Source of the DNA: Ampelocalamus luodianensis
Lineage: Eukaryota; Streptophyta; Magnoliopsida; Poales; Poaceae
DNA: 64,000 nt
Reading direction: 5' to 3'
NCBI GenBank assembly: GCA_036346255.1
Contig: CM070622.1
Span: 22,966,751-23,030,750 of the forward strand
How positions within the stretch are numbered: the stretch's first letter is position 1; each line of letters starts with the position of its first letter. Under the pieces are notes generated by a model that made no database searches, was not told the origin of the DNA, and was given only the letters and a program-made list of their open reading frames with translations. Positions 1-11,925 of the stretch are shown here, in pieces. The position numbers and the translations under genes were made by a program.

Positions 1-340
1 AAAAATGATCTTTGGCAATGAGATAGCCAATAGTGATTTTGACGATGACATGTACTAGGTCTGGAGAAACCCAAAGGTCAGTTGACTGCTAATCGACCAA
101 AGGTAAAGTGCGAGGCACGGAATCAGAACTACATTATAGTACGCAGACAGAAGCACGTTACACGTGCTCACATGGCATGATGGTTCGGCTAATCGTTTTA
201 GTCATCCTCGGTACTACTACGGTACAATGCGATTGAAGCATCCGAACCATGTAGGTATATATGCCTTTAGGAGATAGGAGTAACATGGCGGGTAGGACGG
301 GGGACTACTACGTAATGGCTCGACCTATTGCGTGGACCGA
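1..340. other. No gene recognised
   Basis: Mixed-composition sequence with no convincing open frame, repeat or RNA gene. It lies 3' of the minus-strand Mutator-like remnant and may be its 3' untranslated or flanking DNA. I see no terminal inverted repeat that would close that element here. Confidence 0.4.
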
Positions 341-2076
341 TGTCATTTGCCCTTCCTTACGAGCTCGACATTGTACTCCTTGTCGGTCGCCTTGGCCTCG
401 GCCGCCATTTCCCTCTTTTTCTCATGCTCCCTCTCGTGAGCCTCGCGCTCAATGCGTCTGCACGTATCGAGATGGGTTTACGTCTCCCGTCAGATACGCT
501 TGTTGTGCTCTTCATTGCGGCGCTCATCCTCTCGGATCTCACAGGCCCTTTTAGCATCCCACTCCTCATAGTCGATTTGCCACTGGTCGTGTGGGTGGAT
601 CTCTTGGTCGATCCACTTGCGGTAGCCACATAGCGGATCTAGTGACTAAGGGTATATGGAAGAGGTTGTTAGTGCGTACTTTGAAAGAGAAATGGTAGGG
701 GAACATAGTATAACTGGTCCTTACCGGCTGTCGATAGCTGCTCGCATCCCAACGACGGTCGGGATAGTCATAGGAGTAGTTCGCACAACCCCAGTAACGC
801 ATGCCCAGGCTGAGCTGCAGTTTGGACTTGAAGAACTTGTATGCGTCCCTGCACCAACAGAGGGATGGCATCTACCCCCTTGAAGTCGTCCATTTCCTGC
901 GACATAAGAAAAACGTAGCAAGGATGTAAGTGCACCGTTCAGTGTATAATGTAGCAAGGATGTAAATTATGCATAACTCGTACAATTTTCGTTGTACATA
1001 AGAAAATAAGATGGAGAAAACATTACATTATGACACCGAATAATGACCAGACGAGCTCAGCCTGTTGGGACAATCCTTCATTGAGTATTCAGGGGTCTTT
1101 GCATATCCTGCACTTGATTGTGCGGCTAATACTTGAACGTTGGCTAACATCCATGTCGTTCTAGAAGCGCCGCATCTGTCGTTGCCCCTTCCCTACTGTC
1201 TTCAAGTTCTTGTTCGGGGCCCATTGTACTATGTCCGGCCAAAGATCCTTATAGTTCATTTCCAAGCCGTACGAGTAAAACTCTGCACTCCATGTACCGA
1301 AAAGGTGCTGCATATCGTAGTACTTAAAGATGTATGACCTCCTTGCTAGGGAAGTGCTGCCCAACTAAGAGGGTGTTGGCATCAAACCCCCAATAGGAGC
1401 CTTCTTCTTGCGGCAGTACCAATGAACGCACTACGACATCATCAAGTCTCGATGCTATGTAAGGCACCTCCGATGACACAATTCCCCCGGTTGGACCATC
1501 GACCTGGTGTGTGTCATCGTCGCTACTATCCGAGCTTGGGTCAGTGTCCTCGTCGAACTCCAGCCCGAGAGGCTGGTCCAGTAGATACTCGTGGCAGTCA
1601 ATGCGGGCCGATCACCACGATTCCACCCCTTCATTTCGCACAAAATTATACACGGGACAATCCTCCGAAACAGAACATTCCGTACTGCCGTCTTCAGGCT
1701 CGAGCTGCGCTTGCCCGCTTGTAGAGGCCCCGACATCATCAAGGTGGCTCGGCGCCCTGCGTACGAAATTCGCGTAGACTATTGGCTTCCCGTATATGGC
1801 CGCCTCGGGCTGAGAGATAATCTCGATGTATTGGCTCCATGCTACGCTTCTAGCCACCTTGATGAACTTCCATACATCATTCGTGCAGGTGATTCCCTCG
1901 ATCAAAACTTTCTTTGTCATTGCCTCTGTGACAAACTCCCTCCGAATGTAGCTCCGAAGCTCGCGAATATTCATCGTGTCGAACCCCTCCGCCTGGACCA
2001 TCTTGTACTGGTATCTCGACAGGTCCAACCCATCGGGTTCAGCCCGTATGAGACCATCGCTGTAAGACACGAGCAA
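341..2076 (-). pseudogene. Mutator-like (MULE) transposase-type gene remnant
   Basis: Four minus-strand coding pieces can be read in order. 2076-1612 gives an N-terminal segment starting MLVSYSDGLIRAE, of the kind seen at the front of plant MULE proteins. 1586-1329 gives an acidic stretch (DPSSDSSDDD) then VGQHFPSKEVIHL, like the MuDR N-terminal domain. 871-735 gives a CxC...GMRYWGCANYSYDYP zinc-finger-like block, followed by GTAAG as a possible donor. 625-345 gives KWIDQEIHPHDQW and a charged helix rich in E, R and K, with stops in frame. The order matches grass MULE-type proteins, but only about 460 bp separate the MuDR-like block from the zinc-finger block. The catalytic DDE domain is therefore missing. 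It could also be a domesticated relative that never had one. Identity is by pattern recognition only; frameshifts and stops argue for a pseudogene. Confidence 0.45.
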
Positions 2077-2204
2077 GTCATGTATGTTCGAAATTATCTA
2101 AAGCCACAACAACCCCATATGAGGTACATACGTGTAATTAAACACGATAAATTGCATGCAAGTGATGGATTACATATGTGTAATTAAATAGAAATAATTA
2201 ATTA

Positions 2205-2790
2205 ATTACCAAGAATTTCTAAAAATTAATTACAAGTAATTATTTAGCACTAAACTAATTGTTAGTAGTTACTTTGCACTAATATAATAGGGGCAAGTTG
2301 CACAGTAACATCACTCAAAAATCAAAAGTTGAAAAATAACATCGATGTGAGGATGACATGTGGGCCCATGGCCTACTTGTCATCCTCACATGGGATGTTA
2401 TTTTCCAATTTGTATATGAATGCAATGTCACTGAGCAAATTAACCCCATATAATATGTCGGGCTGATAACCACTAAACTAATTAACATGCACTAAACTAA
2501 CAAATTACAACTAATTAACTACCACTAAACTAACTAATTACGACTAGTTAATTACCACTAAACTAACTAACTATGACTGATTAATTACCACTAAATAAAT
2601 TACGAGTAATCAATTCGCACTATTTTAATATGTGGGACTGATAACCACTAAACTAATTATGACTAAATATTTATCACTAAACTAACTAATTAATTACCAG
2701 TGAACTAACTAATTACCACTAAACTAATTAATTACTAGTTTGACTAACTAATTACTAAGTAATTAATAACCAACAAACTAACTAATTATG
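2205..2790. repeat. AT-rich degenerate minisatellite
   Basis: Many imperfect copies of a roughly 20-30 bp phrase of the type CTAATTACCACTAAACTAA follow each other, with variants such as ACTAACTAATTACGACTA. The array is interrupted by the MITE at 2290-2447. Composition is strongly AT-rich and no coding potential is seen. Confidence 0.7.
2290..2447. mobile_element. Foldback MITE with 8-bp target duplication
   Basis: The 158-bp unit starts GGGGCAAGTTGCACAGTAAC and its other end read in reverse starts GGGGTTAATTTGCTCAGTGA, so the ends form an imperfect inverted repeat. The inner part folds on itself too: ATGTGAGGATGACA near 2346 pairs with TGTCATCCTCACAT near 2379. It is flanked on both sides by ATATAATA (2282-2289 and 2448-2455). 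An 8-bp duplication suggests a hAT-type MITE, but the flanking DNA is AT-rich, so superfamily is tentative. Confidence 0.7.
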
Positions 2791-3390
2791 GTAATAATGA
2801 CAAAAGCATGTGACAAATTAGCGGCCCTTCCTTCGAGGGTAAGCTATCAAAAAAAGATGAACGACGAGTAGCAACCAAATACTTAATCTCCAAAAAAAAT
2901 AATTATGTTAGGTTCTCTAAGTTCTCAGCGACAAGCGCTAGAATGAGAAGCAAAACACAATTGGGATGAGCGAAGAGCGACTGCGAGATTTTGGTACTTA
3001 TAGCCGAGCGAAGAAGGAGCCGCTGTGTTGGCACCGAAAATTTCGGATGTGTAGCACTGCAGGCAAGGGGGACAGCTACGAGAGGTCAACAGATGTGCAG
3101 AGGAGGGAGGATGGATGGTTCAAAAGGTGGCCACCGGATGGGGGCCGTGCGGGAGGGGGTCGTGCAAGGCTGGTGAGAGGGGGGTCGTGCATGCAGGAGG
3201 GGGAAGGGGTGACACGTGGTGGGATAAATTCAATACACTTAAATGAAATTGCAAGGTAAAATCAGAATGAGTAAAATTATGTTCAAAATTACACAAGAAA
3301 GTACACTGTGTTTGAGGCATTCACATAAAATTTTATAATTTTTTGAACTCATTTGTTGTATTTAAAAAATCCAACAACACTGTCGAAACC
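2791..3390. other. Non-coding stretch, GC-rich block near 3100-3220
   Basis: No gene recognised. After the minisatellite comes ordinary AT-rich DNA, then a G-rich block with repeated GGGGGTCGTGC and GTGCAGGAGGGGG phrases, then AT-rich DNA. Short open frames here show no family resemblance. Confidence 0.4.
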
Positions 3391-3454
3391 GAAACCCTAA
3401 ACTAAACCCTAACCCTAACCAACCCTAAAATAAACCCTATCCCTAACTGTAACC
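3391..3454. repeat. Interstitial telomere-like repeats
   Basis: A short run contains about eight copies of the plant telomere phrase CCCTAAA or close variants (AAACCCTAA, CCCTAACCCTAACC, AAACCCTAT, CCCTAACTGTAACC). The array is degenerate and only about 64 bp long, so it is interstitial and not a chromosome end. Confidence 0.75.
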
Positions 3455-3560
3455 GGGGGGAGAGAGGACACGTGGCGGCCGAGGAGGCGTTCCCGCATGG
3501 CGGCCATGCAGGAAGGGGGTTCCCTTACGGTGGCTATGAGGAAACGGGGGAAACTGATTG
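3455..3560. repeat. GC-rich block resembling sequence at 7740-7800
   Basis: The phrase CGGCCG...TTCCCGCA...GCGGCCATGCAGGAA here resembles CGGCCG...TTCCCGCACAGCGGTCGTGCAGAAA just beyond the chromovirus LTR end at 7739. The two blocks may be parts of one older sequence separated by the chromovirus insertion, or two members of a local repeat. A clean 5-bp target duplication could not be fixed. Confidence 0.4.
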
Positions 3561-5327
3561 CATGTCGTTCTTTGGAGCTAAACTAATTGCATTGATGCAT
3601 GCAACTAGTAGAACCTATAGTGATTTGTGGTCCAAGATCTTTTGTTCATATTTGGTGAAACCTTAGAATTATCGAAAGTATGAAAATCTTGATCAATTTA
3701 TTAAAGTGTTGCAATTGTGTCATTTGCAGGGTTGTGTTGGTGATTTTTGACGATGTAGTTTAATGGGAGTAGAATCGTGAAGAAATCTAATCGTTATGAC
3801 AATTATTGGGATACTAAGGAATGTAGAGTTATTGTCAGGTATGACTTGGTTTCGGTGAGTAACTCTCTTGGAGCTAGAATCTTTCAAAGGATAATTTGGT
3901 CAAGAATATATTTATCTATTGACATTTATGATGGAGTATGGTTAGATCGTGGGAATTTTAGTCATCAAATCTGAGGATATCCCTATCATTTACACCAGAA
4001 GTTCATTGTAGGAATCTTGAAGATTAAATTTGGGCGTCACATTTTTAATGCTAGGACTTCGCCCAATGATTATGTGTAGAGGAAGTAGAATAAGGATGGA
4101 TTCTGAATAGTAGGATGATCATACATTGCACGTAGTACATGAGAGTGTGTGATGTGAATTCCGAGCTGTTTATTCTTAAAGGATTGAGGTGTTGTGATTG
4201 TGTGTGAGATCCATTTTGAGATGCGTTGGGAGTCATCTGTCAGTGTAATTCCATCGGTAGAAAAGTTGGCTAGAGTATGTTTTGTGGAGTCAATAGAGCC
4301 TCTCTACAAAGCTGTGAATGATGTACTTGGTTTGAGTATAGCGTTGGGGTTGTCAATTTAAGAGAAATAAGTTAGTGTGTTATGCGATGATTGGAATTCC
4401 ATAAGTTGAGAGAAATTTTATTCCTAAAAGAGAAATTGAGAAAAGAATGCTTCCTCGGGTAATGAAACGCTCTCTTGATTCTTGTTTGAGCTGTGTGTTT
4501 ATGGTAGAGGTCATTTGCAATTTTGAGTTGGGTTTATGTTGGCATGGTGGTTCTTCCCGATTCAAAAAAATAAAGGAAGGGTTTGATTTGGACATTCGAG
4601 TGATTTCTCTTTTGGCTTACGTAGTGTTTATTTAAAAACTGTCTATTTGGAAAGTGTAAGGGTTTTCGCGATGAATCTTCAATTTTGGATTTAACCCTTT
4701 TTGGTGGAGTGTTGGCATTTTGTTGTTGCGATGATAATCCTTTATTTTCAGTTGGGTTCTGTTTTTTTTTCAAAGTATTTTTTTTAAAGCGAGTTCTGTT
4801 GTTCGTCCCTGGTTAAAGAAGATGCTCCTTGTTTAAGTGAAGAGGTCGATTGAGAGTTGGAACCAGAGTTCCATGTGTTACATGCAGAATGACTGGTTTG
4901 GTACCAAAGGGAAGGTTGGCCTAAGGTACATTGGCTTGATTTTGGAAGCTAGCATTTCACTAGGACTGTCTCGGGTCCATACACGGGGTACACAACGTTT
5001 TGTATAACCCGGTGTCAAGAGAGTATTTGAGAGTCTGGAGTGCAAGATTTCATTAGTGACGATAAACCATGAGAAAAACCTTATGTTCGAGTCTCGTCCG
5101 TTGAGTGTACCTGATAAGGTCAAGACGAGTGTTGAGGTGTAAGATGTCGGAATCCATCAAAGTGATGTGGTCTCATCAATCTGAGAGAGAAGCCACATGG
5201 GAGTTGGAGTCTCGCATGCGCGAGCAATATCCGGATTTGTTCACAGCGGGTACGTGTTTTACCGTTGTTAGATTCCAATCGCAATTTTCTTTCATGTAGA
5301 TCGGGGTGTAGATTCGGAATCGAATCC
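3561..5327 (+). pseudogene. Chromovirus (Ty3/Gypsy) pol 3' remnant with chromodomain
   Basis: The segment precedes an LTR and reads as the decayed 3' part of a Gypsy polyprotein on the plus strand. Around 4900-4945 the translation GTKGKVGLRYIGLI matches the start of the integrase C-terminal GPY/F module. At 5105-5242 an open frame ends with KVMWSHQSEREATWELE and then MREQYPDLF, the typical C-terminal chromodomain of Tekay/Del-type plant chromoviruses. Chromodomains of this class direct integration to chromatin. Frameshifts break the frame everywhere, and RT, RNase H and the integrase core are not readable. Everything 5' of about 3560 is missing. Chromovirus assignment is firm from the chromodomain; the clade is an inference. 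Confidence 0.65.
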
Positions 5328-5343
5328 TATTAAGGGGGTATAA
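5328..5343 (+). other. Polypurine tract before chromovirus 3' LTR
   Basis: TATTAAGGGGGTATAA lies directly before the LTR start TGTAATACTACG, the usual position of the plus-strand primer of reverse transcription. This fixes the orientation of the remnant as plus and the LTR as a 3' LTR. Confidence 0.55.
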
Positions 5344-7739
5344 TGTAATACTACGATTTATTCTAAGAAAGAAAGCGTTCAAAAGAGAAATTAGACATAA
5401 GAAAAATGAGATTTCTGTAATTCTTTGGCAACCTGGGTCTCGCCTTGGCCCAGGAGGCCCAGGAGGAGCCGGCCACCAATAAAAGGAGGGGAAACCCTAG
5501 CCCACTATTGTAGCTACAGTAACGCTGTCGCTACAGTGCCTGCTACAGTAGACATCCTCCCCTTGGCAGCCACCTCCTCCTCCATTGTTGTTGTCGGTCG
5601 AAGCAAGGAGGGAGAGCCCTAGGTTGCCGTCGTCCAAAGAGGAAGAAAGGGTGAGTGGGGGAGAGGGGACTTGTGCAAAGATTTCAGCGAATTCACATGT
5701 CTTCGAGGGTAATTGTTCAATTCCTCGCTGTATGGATCGTATTAGTTCTTAATTACTGTCGATTAGAGAGTCGTCGCTACTGCTGTGATTAGAATCAGAA
5801 TTCAGTTCCCTGTTGTTCATCAGTTTTCGTATAGATCAAGGCCGAATTGGAGATTATGATCTCCTAAAGAATTGTGGGGTTTGTCTTCAGCTTTCAATAG
5901 GCTCTGAGATCACCTAAATCGGAGTTATGGTTTGGGAGATACGTTAGTTTCTTTACTGCTGTCCAGGAATCCTAACGAGAATCAGCAGTCGTCTTGTTAA
6001 TTAATTAAGATTTTGTTAAACGCCGATTCAGGGATATTGCCCAAAACAATTTTTATATGTAATTTCATTAGCTTTCAGGATTGATAAAGAACACACTTTT
6101 TGGATCTGTAGAACAAAAGTTATGTACGTTTCAATTTTACTTTCCAGAATGTATGTCAGATTCTGACGATAGTTTTGAGCTGTGGGCTAAAATTTGTTAA
6201 AGGCATAATCCGAGGATCGGTCCAACTAGACTTTTGAAGTTCATATTCTTATATTTTCAAATTGATAAAGAAATCAAAATTTGGTTCGGCCAATTAAAAG
6301 TTATAGCATTTCTCGTGCTGCTATCCGTTCTGTCTGTCAGATTATAACTTTAGATTTTCAACTGAATATTAGACTCAGATGTGGGCAGAATTAGTGGATC
6401 TCGCCAACTAGGTTATTGTAGATAATTTTTTTATCTTTTCAAAGAATCTGAGTATGCCTTTTTATGATTACCAGAGGGAGGGTTATGTATTTTGGAAGGC
6501 CGTTGTCCAGTTTTGGTTTTCTGCTAGTTCGTAGTTACTTAAGTAGATTAAATAATTGAAGTATGGATTTTGGGAGTGCAGAATAGAGTGTTGTGAATAG
6601 CGTTGTTTCACCTTGTCAAATCTTGTTTTAAGTAAAGTATTTATTGTAGGCGGAGTGACATTGAGTTTTGTTTCGCCTTCTCTACCTTCAATTTGTCGCA
6701 ACACGAAAGGCAAGTACATTTTGGGCCATCTGGGATGTGTGTTTGTACAATTTGGTTGAAATACTATGATATGGATGATCTTATGAAGTACGAGTATTTT
6801 TTCTACTGATTGCTTGCTTCCGTTAAATGCTTATATCAATGTGAAGGTATGAAAGTGTTCATTACGTTTCATTATATTCATCCCAAGTTTTCATGTTTAG
6901 CCCATGGGAGTGGGATTGAGATTCATTCCATTCCATTTCATTCATTTCAATCATTCATGATTCACCCACGGGAGTGGGTAGTGAAGTCCCATCTTTCCAA
7001 TATAGGCAAGTAAGATCCACCATTCCAATGTGGGCAAATTAGATCCCTGTTTGAAAGATTCTTCATATGGGCCTTCGATCTCCGTATTTTGTATAATGCG
7101 GGCCTAAGTGAACACCGACGGGTGTTTCACTGGCTATACCGGTATATGCAGAAGAGAATTGGAGTCATATGCATGAGCTGCATTTCATTCATAATATTTA
7201 CCTATGTATTTCATATTGAGAATGATATGTCTTCGATTCAATGTTTCATAAGTTGTTCAATGAGAACGATTTGTCGTTGTTATGAGGTTTTCCTACGTCG
7301 TTATTTGTATTTGCTGAGTCTTGGACTCACACTTGTTTTCTAATGTTTTAGGTGTACGTTGAGGGCAGCATACTTTGGGAGAAAGTAGAACATGGAACTT
7401 ATACACTTGAGAAGCACTTCACTACAATACTTGATTCATTCATTTCAGAAATTGTAATAATTGAATAGGTTGCGTTTCCTTTATTTCATCATAGTTGATT
7501 TTTTATGACTAGCAATTGTTTCTCTTAATTGAAACCTTTCTGTAATGCATTTGATAATTTCTTAGTTCGAATTATAGTTGAATTGAATAACTAGCTTGTT
7601 GAAACTATATATGTTTATCTTTTGTCGAACGTTTAATCGTGACTCTTACAATATATAAATACTTGAGTTTGATGTAGATCCATGTAGTGTTAATAGATGA
7701 AAGTGACATCTTGGGCTTTTGCTAAGCCGGGATGTTACA
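5344..7739 (+). mobile_element. Chromovirus 3' LTR (about 2.4 kb)
   Basis: It starts TGTAATACTACG and ends GGGATGTTACA, so the ends form the TGTAA...TTACA inverted pair common in Tekay/Del LTRs. A weak TATA-like AATAAAAGG lies near 5478, followed by GGGGAAACCCTAGCC and short repeats of GCTACAGT. No open frame inside has family resemblance. No second copy of this LTR is present in the window, so the element is 5'-truncated. The following CGGCC may be half of a target duplication. Confidence 0.7.
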
Positions 7740-8215
7740 CGGCCGCCGCGTCGATGTTCCCGCACAGCGGTCGTGCAGAAACGGTGCTATTCTTGTAAAA
7801 AAAAGTTTGAAGCCGGTCATTCCTGTAAATACCGTGTGAAAAAGTGCCAATACGACAAAATCGTTTGTTTCCTACTTTATGGTATTACAGTTCAACTATG
7901 TATTATGTATGTACATGTATAGTGTTGTAGAAAACCAGCAACACAATTTGTCCCATTTTTCACCCACGATACATGTGCTCTCTTGTGCGTAATTAATAAC
8001 GCTTATCTTGTCAGTCACCAAGTACTATGTACTTATTAAAGTTGTCTCTTTATTTGTGGTTTAATTTTGTTCCTACTTGTTTCAGATTACACCACATCAT
8101 AGTTGGTACTCTATTCCAATGAATCAACCCGATATGTATTCTCAATACTATAGCCTGACACGCCTATTTTTTCCTTGCATAGACTTGTTTCATCTTCAAC
8201 CTTCATGTGCATATG
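7740..8215. other. Host segment between two retroelements
   Basis: A GC-rich start resembling 3470-3540 is followed by ordinary AT-rich DNA, with no gene recognised. Its right edge ATATG (8211-8215) is the target duplicated by the Copia insertion, so it is continuous with 19401 onward, the upstream flank of the CML gene. Confidence 0.5.
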
Positions 8216-10259
8216 TGTTGGACCGAAAAGGCGACTAGAGGGGGGGTGAATAGGAGCACGATCTCTTTTTCTCCCTAATTGAATTCAATACGAATCTCAC
8301 TCCAATAGCTATGAAGATCAATCAATCATGCACAGCAGAAGACTTGTATTGAATCCAATCAAAACCCCGAAGCAAAATCTTCAAAAACATAAAAACTCAA
8401 AACCTAAATGAGTTGGGCGGTCTGACCTCCAACTAGAAATCGGTCTGACCTTTGGAAATCGGTCAGACCTCTCAATACATGGCGGTCAGACCTCCAGGCC
8501 AATGAATAGTGAAATCACCAAAAACCAAAACGCAAATTGATCTAACTTTTGATTCGTGCGTCCAAACTTCGTGAAACTTGACACACACCTTCCTAAGGAT
8601 GTCAGGAACCTATTCCAAGCAACGATCGTGAAGATCCTTGCCAAAGTTCAGACCTTTTCCCGTTTGAGTGAAGGTGGGTCAAAAACCGAGTTAAGAACAA
8701 AATATGATCTAGAAACTTGCTCGTGGGTGATTGATGACTAAGATGACCCTAGATGGGTTCCCACATGTTGCAGCAAGTTAGATCATAGCAAGAAATCAAT
8801 CAAAAACTCGCGGATCAAAGAAAGACTCAAAATCACCAAATAGAGAGAAAGAAGGCAAATGAACTCATCTTTGAGAGAACTTTCTTTGGATTGATTTGAT
8901 ATGGTATTGGTTTACAACCACTCCATCAATGGAGGACAAAGACTCAATACATGAGCACGAAATCAAATCCAACTCTTTAGAACCCTAACCTCCAACTATC
9001 AACTCCCTAAGCACACAAGCAAAAACTAGGATTTTCAAGTAATGAAAGGGTTGAGGGGGTGCAGCCACCTCCCTCCTCTATTTATAGTGGAGGCCTAGAC
9101 CTTCTAGAAGAGTTTCCCTAATGGGCTCCCGTTAAGGCCCAAAACAAACGGGTCACACACGCACGCATTTTAAAGCGTCGTCTTCATCTCCTCTTGACCT
9201 AATCCGCTTCTCCACGCACCGCCTTGCGCGGGTTAGCAAAAGGTCACCAAGGCGGTATTTGGTAAGATTACCAAAATACCCCTTCTCGGTCCTTCTCCGA
9301 AGACCGAGTCCAGATTGTGCGAAGCACTCGCTTGCTCCGCCACGTGTAGGTTGATCCAACGGCTCTCATCATGTCGGCAAGTCTCTCCCATCCGCTCCCA
9401 CCGAAACCACCATGGCACTTGCACCGACCCGCGCCGCTTGATCCAACGGCCGCGCCGAATCGCCTGTTCGGTCACCTTTGTCCATCTTGCACCATACTTG
9501 AGTCAATGACTTCACCCGCATCGCCGATCGTTACAACCTCGCTCTCCAAGCCTAGTCCCGATCATCCTCGCCGTTGACCGTCGTTGACCACCAAGCAACC
9601 TGCACAACAATAGACAAGCAAATCGAAATCGGGAACAAGTTCTTCACAACTTGACCCACGTTAGTCAAAACATGCATCATGCAACACATATGCACTGAAA
9701 CCCATGAGATTGACCTAACAAGCAACCATCGCCGCCACACGGGCCGACGAGTTAAGTGAAAACCGGTCAGACCGCCACCCTTGTCCGGCTCGACCGCCAT
9801 CGCGGCCCGATCGGCCAATGTAAGGCGGTCGACCGCCACCTGTGGACTTAGCCAAAATTTCAACTCTGAAAGCCGCAACCTCTCTGGAAATTTCAAACGA
9901 ATAAAACTTTTGTCTGGAGACTCCAAAAATTATGGGACCAAGAATAGTAGAACCTTCTCTCTTGCCTACACCCTCTATTTTTGGCCCAACTCCAAAATCC
10001 AAACTTCACTTAATGACCGGTCGACCGCCGCCAGGTTTGGCCGAACCGCATCGCCGGTCCGACCGCCTCTGGGCGGTCGACCGCCACCGCCACCAAAGAA
10101 ACAGCCCAAGATAGACCGGTCGGCGCCACCATGGCTTGGCCGATCGGACGAGACTGACAGAATCGAACTTTGCCGAAACTCGTGTTTCGCAAACCTTCAA
10201 CGCCATTGCCAATTGTCACATCATCCTAAGATCATGAGCATATCCCCATGATATCCACA
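8216..10259 (-). repeat. Copia 3' LTR
   Basis: On the minus strand it starts TGTGGATATCATGG and ends CGGTCCAACA. It aligns end to end with 17361-19395. Near both ends it carries repeated GGTC-N-GACC motifs, several of which have lost the centre base. The apparent 156-codon frame at 9781-10251 lies wholly in this LTR and is not a gene. Confidence 0.92.
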
Positions 10260-10260
10260 A

Positions 10261-10270
10261 TCTCCCCTTG
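10261..10270 (-). other. Copia polypurine tract
   Basis: On the minus strand CAAGGGGAGA lies directly before the LTR start TGTGG, the expected place for the plus-strand primer. It confirms minus orientation. Confidence 0.8.
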
Positions 10271-10276
10271 ATGAAC

Positions 10277-11925
10277 ACATTGGCAATTTCAACAAATGCA
10301 AATTTTGAGGTTTGAAAAGTAAAACTTGACGTTACAAGAATGGCACAACTTGGTCCATATGCAAGAGAAAGCAATGGAAATGACCAAGCTGGCTTCAGAA
10401 TAGTATAGGCAAGTGAGATAAGGCAAAAGAAAGAGAGAAAGCTTCATTTTCCAGAAAGAGTTAAAATCTCACTTAAGGTCCATATAAAAGAACAATTGTT
10501 CGATATGACCTTTGATCATCGTGAGGCTCAAGAATTGCAATTCACGTTCAGAAATGGCAATACGATCAAACGAATGCAAATAAGAAACTCAAATTTCAGA
10601 AAATTTCAAATTCTCCAATTTTCTCCCCCTTTTTAATATTTTTAAATCTTCTCCCCTTTACACATCTCGAAATATCTTCTCCCCCTTTGACAATGGAGTC
10701 ATCAAGGAATCACGCCTTCCTCTCGTCCAGAGATAACAAGTGCAGAATGAGGAAAAAGCATAAGAAGGAGCATGTATGAAATGCAATGGAGTGGTTTCAT
10801 ATTTTTGAATTTTTCAATTTTTGATTACAAGAAGCTTTGAAGATTACCCAAAAAGAGCAAGCTAGCATTTCTAATCACACTCAATACATATCAAGCCTAT
10901 CAGCGCTAGCAAGATCATGTTAAGACATATATAACAAAGCTAAGCAAGAAGGCTTAAGGTAAAGCAATGAATTTTAGCATTTTAAGCAAAGTTTCAAATC
11001 TAGCAAGTTCATCAGCAGGGATCCTAAGATGATACTGGCCATGTCAAAATGTCAATGTGAGATCAAGAAGCTAACAATGACCACATTAAGAGACAAACAG
11101 GTCCTGAATTGAATCATTTTGCTCAATTTTTCTCAACTGCCCATTTTTCAACAGTTTTTCATTTTCAATGAATATTGAAGTTGATTAAAGGTATATCTTA
11201 GTGAAGAAGATCCTGACTAGGAGCCATCCACAAACTCTTCCTAAGCTTCTACGGGCGACAAATCTTGAGGTTCATGTCAATTGTGACAAGCGGTCCCCAT
11301 GAGATCGTTCGATCATCAAACTATCTCCAAGTTCATGTCTATGACATGCAGTCTCGAGAGAATAGTTTGGCACATTTTAAGCACAAGACAATCTTTAAAT
11401 TTGATTTTTCATTTTTCACAAGAGCAGATTTAGATTCTTAAAAGAACAAGAAGCTCAAGCAATGATCAATACTAGATTCAAGAGCTAACACCGCAATTTT
11501 GACAGGCCAATGTCACAAAAGGAGCACTAATTGCGCAACTAGCTAAAACATCCACAAATTGCGCTTTTAGTTCAAGTTGTCTTAAAATTTTAGCTCATTC
11601 AAAGAAAGACTTAGCTACACATGTGAAAGCATGATAATTCTAGCAAGTCAAAGAACTAGACATGACATTGAGCGAATTGAAATACTAAAGCTCAAAAGGG
11701 TAATAAGCAAAGCTTCATCAATTTTAAAAGACAAGGAAAAGCTTATATAACAATGCATCTTTTGGTTTTTCATATGAATGCAGTATGAAACAATGAGATG
11801 CACAAAAACTTAAAGAGCCTAAAAAGATTAAAAAAAATCAAAAGAAAATACCACTAGAAGAAGGTATCAGAAAAACAGAAAAGCTCAAATGAACAAGAAA
11901 AGTTCAGAACAGAGCCAACTCCCCC
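10277..11925 (-). other. Copia 3' untranslated internal region
   Basis: About 1.65 kb between the RNase H stop and the polypurine tract holds no long open frame on either strand. It is AT-rich, with pyrimidine tracts such as TTCTCCCCCTTT near 10620-10690. An extra region of this kind is common in SIRE-type elements, where some members have an additional 3' ORF; none is readable here. Confidence 0.6.

Noticed and set aside
1591..2187. 198-codon plus-strand frame
   Set aside because: It lies opposite the minus-strand MULE-type N-terminal segment and has no family traits; judged an antisense shadow.
9781..10251. 156-codon plus-strand frame (and a related one at 18909-19373)
   Set aside because: Both lie inside the Copia LTRs, differ by frameshifts between the two LTRs and have no domain.
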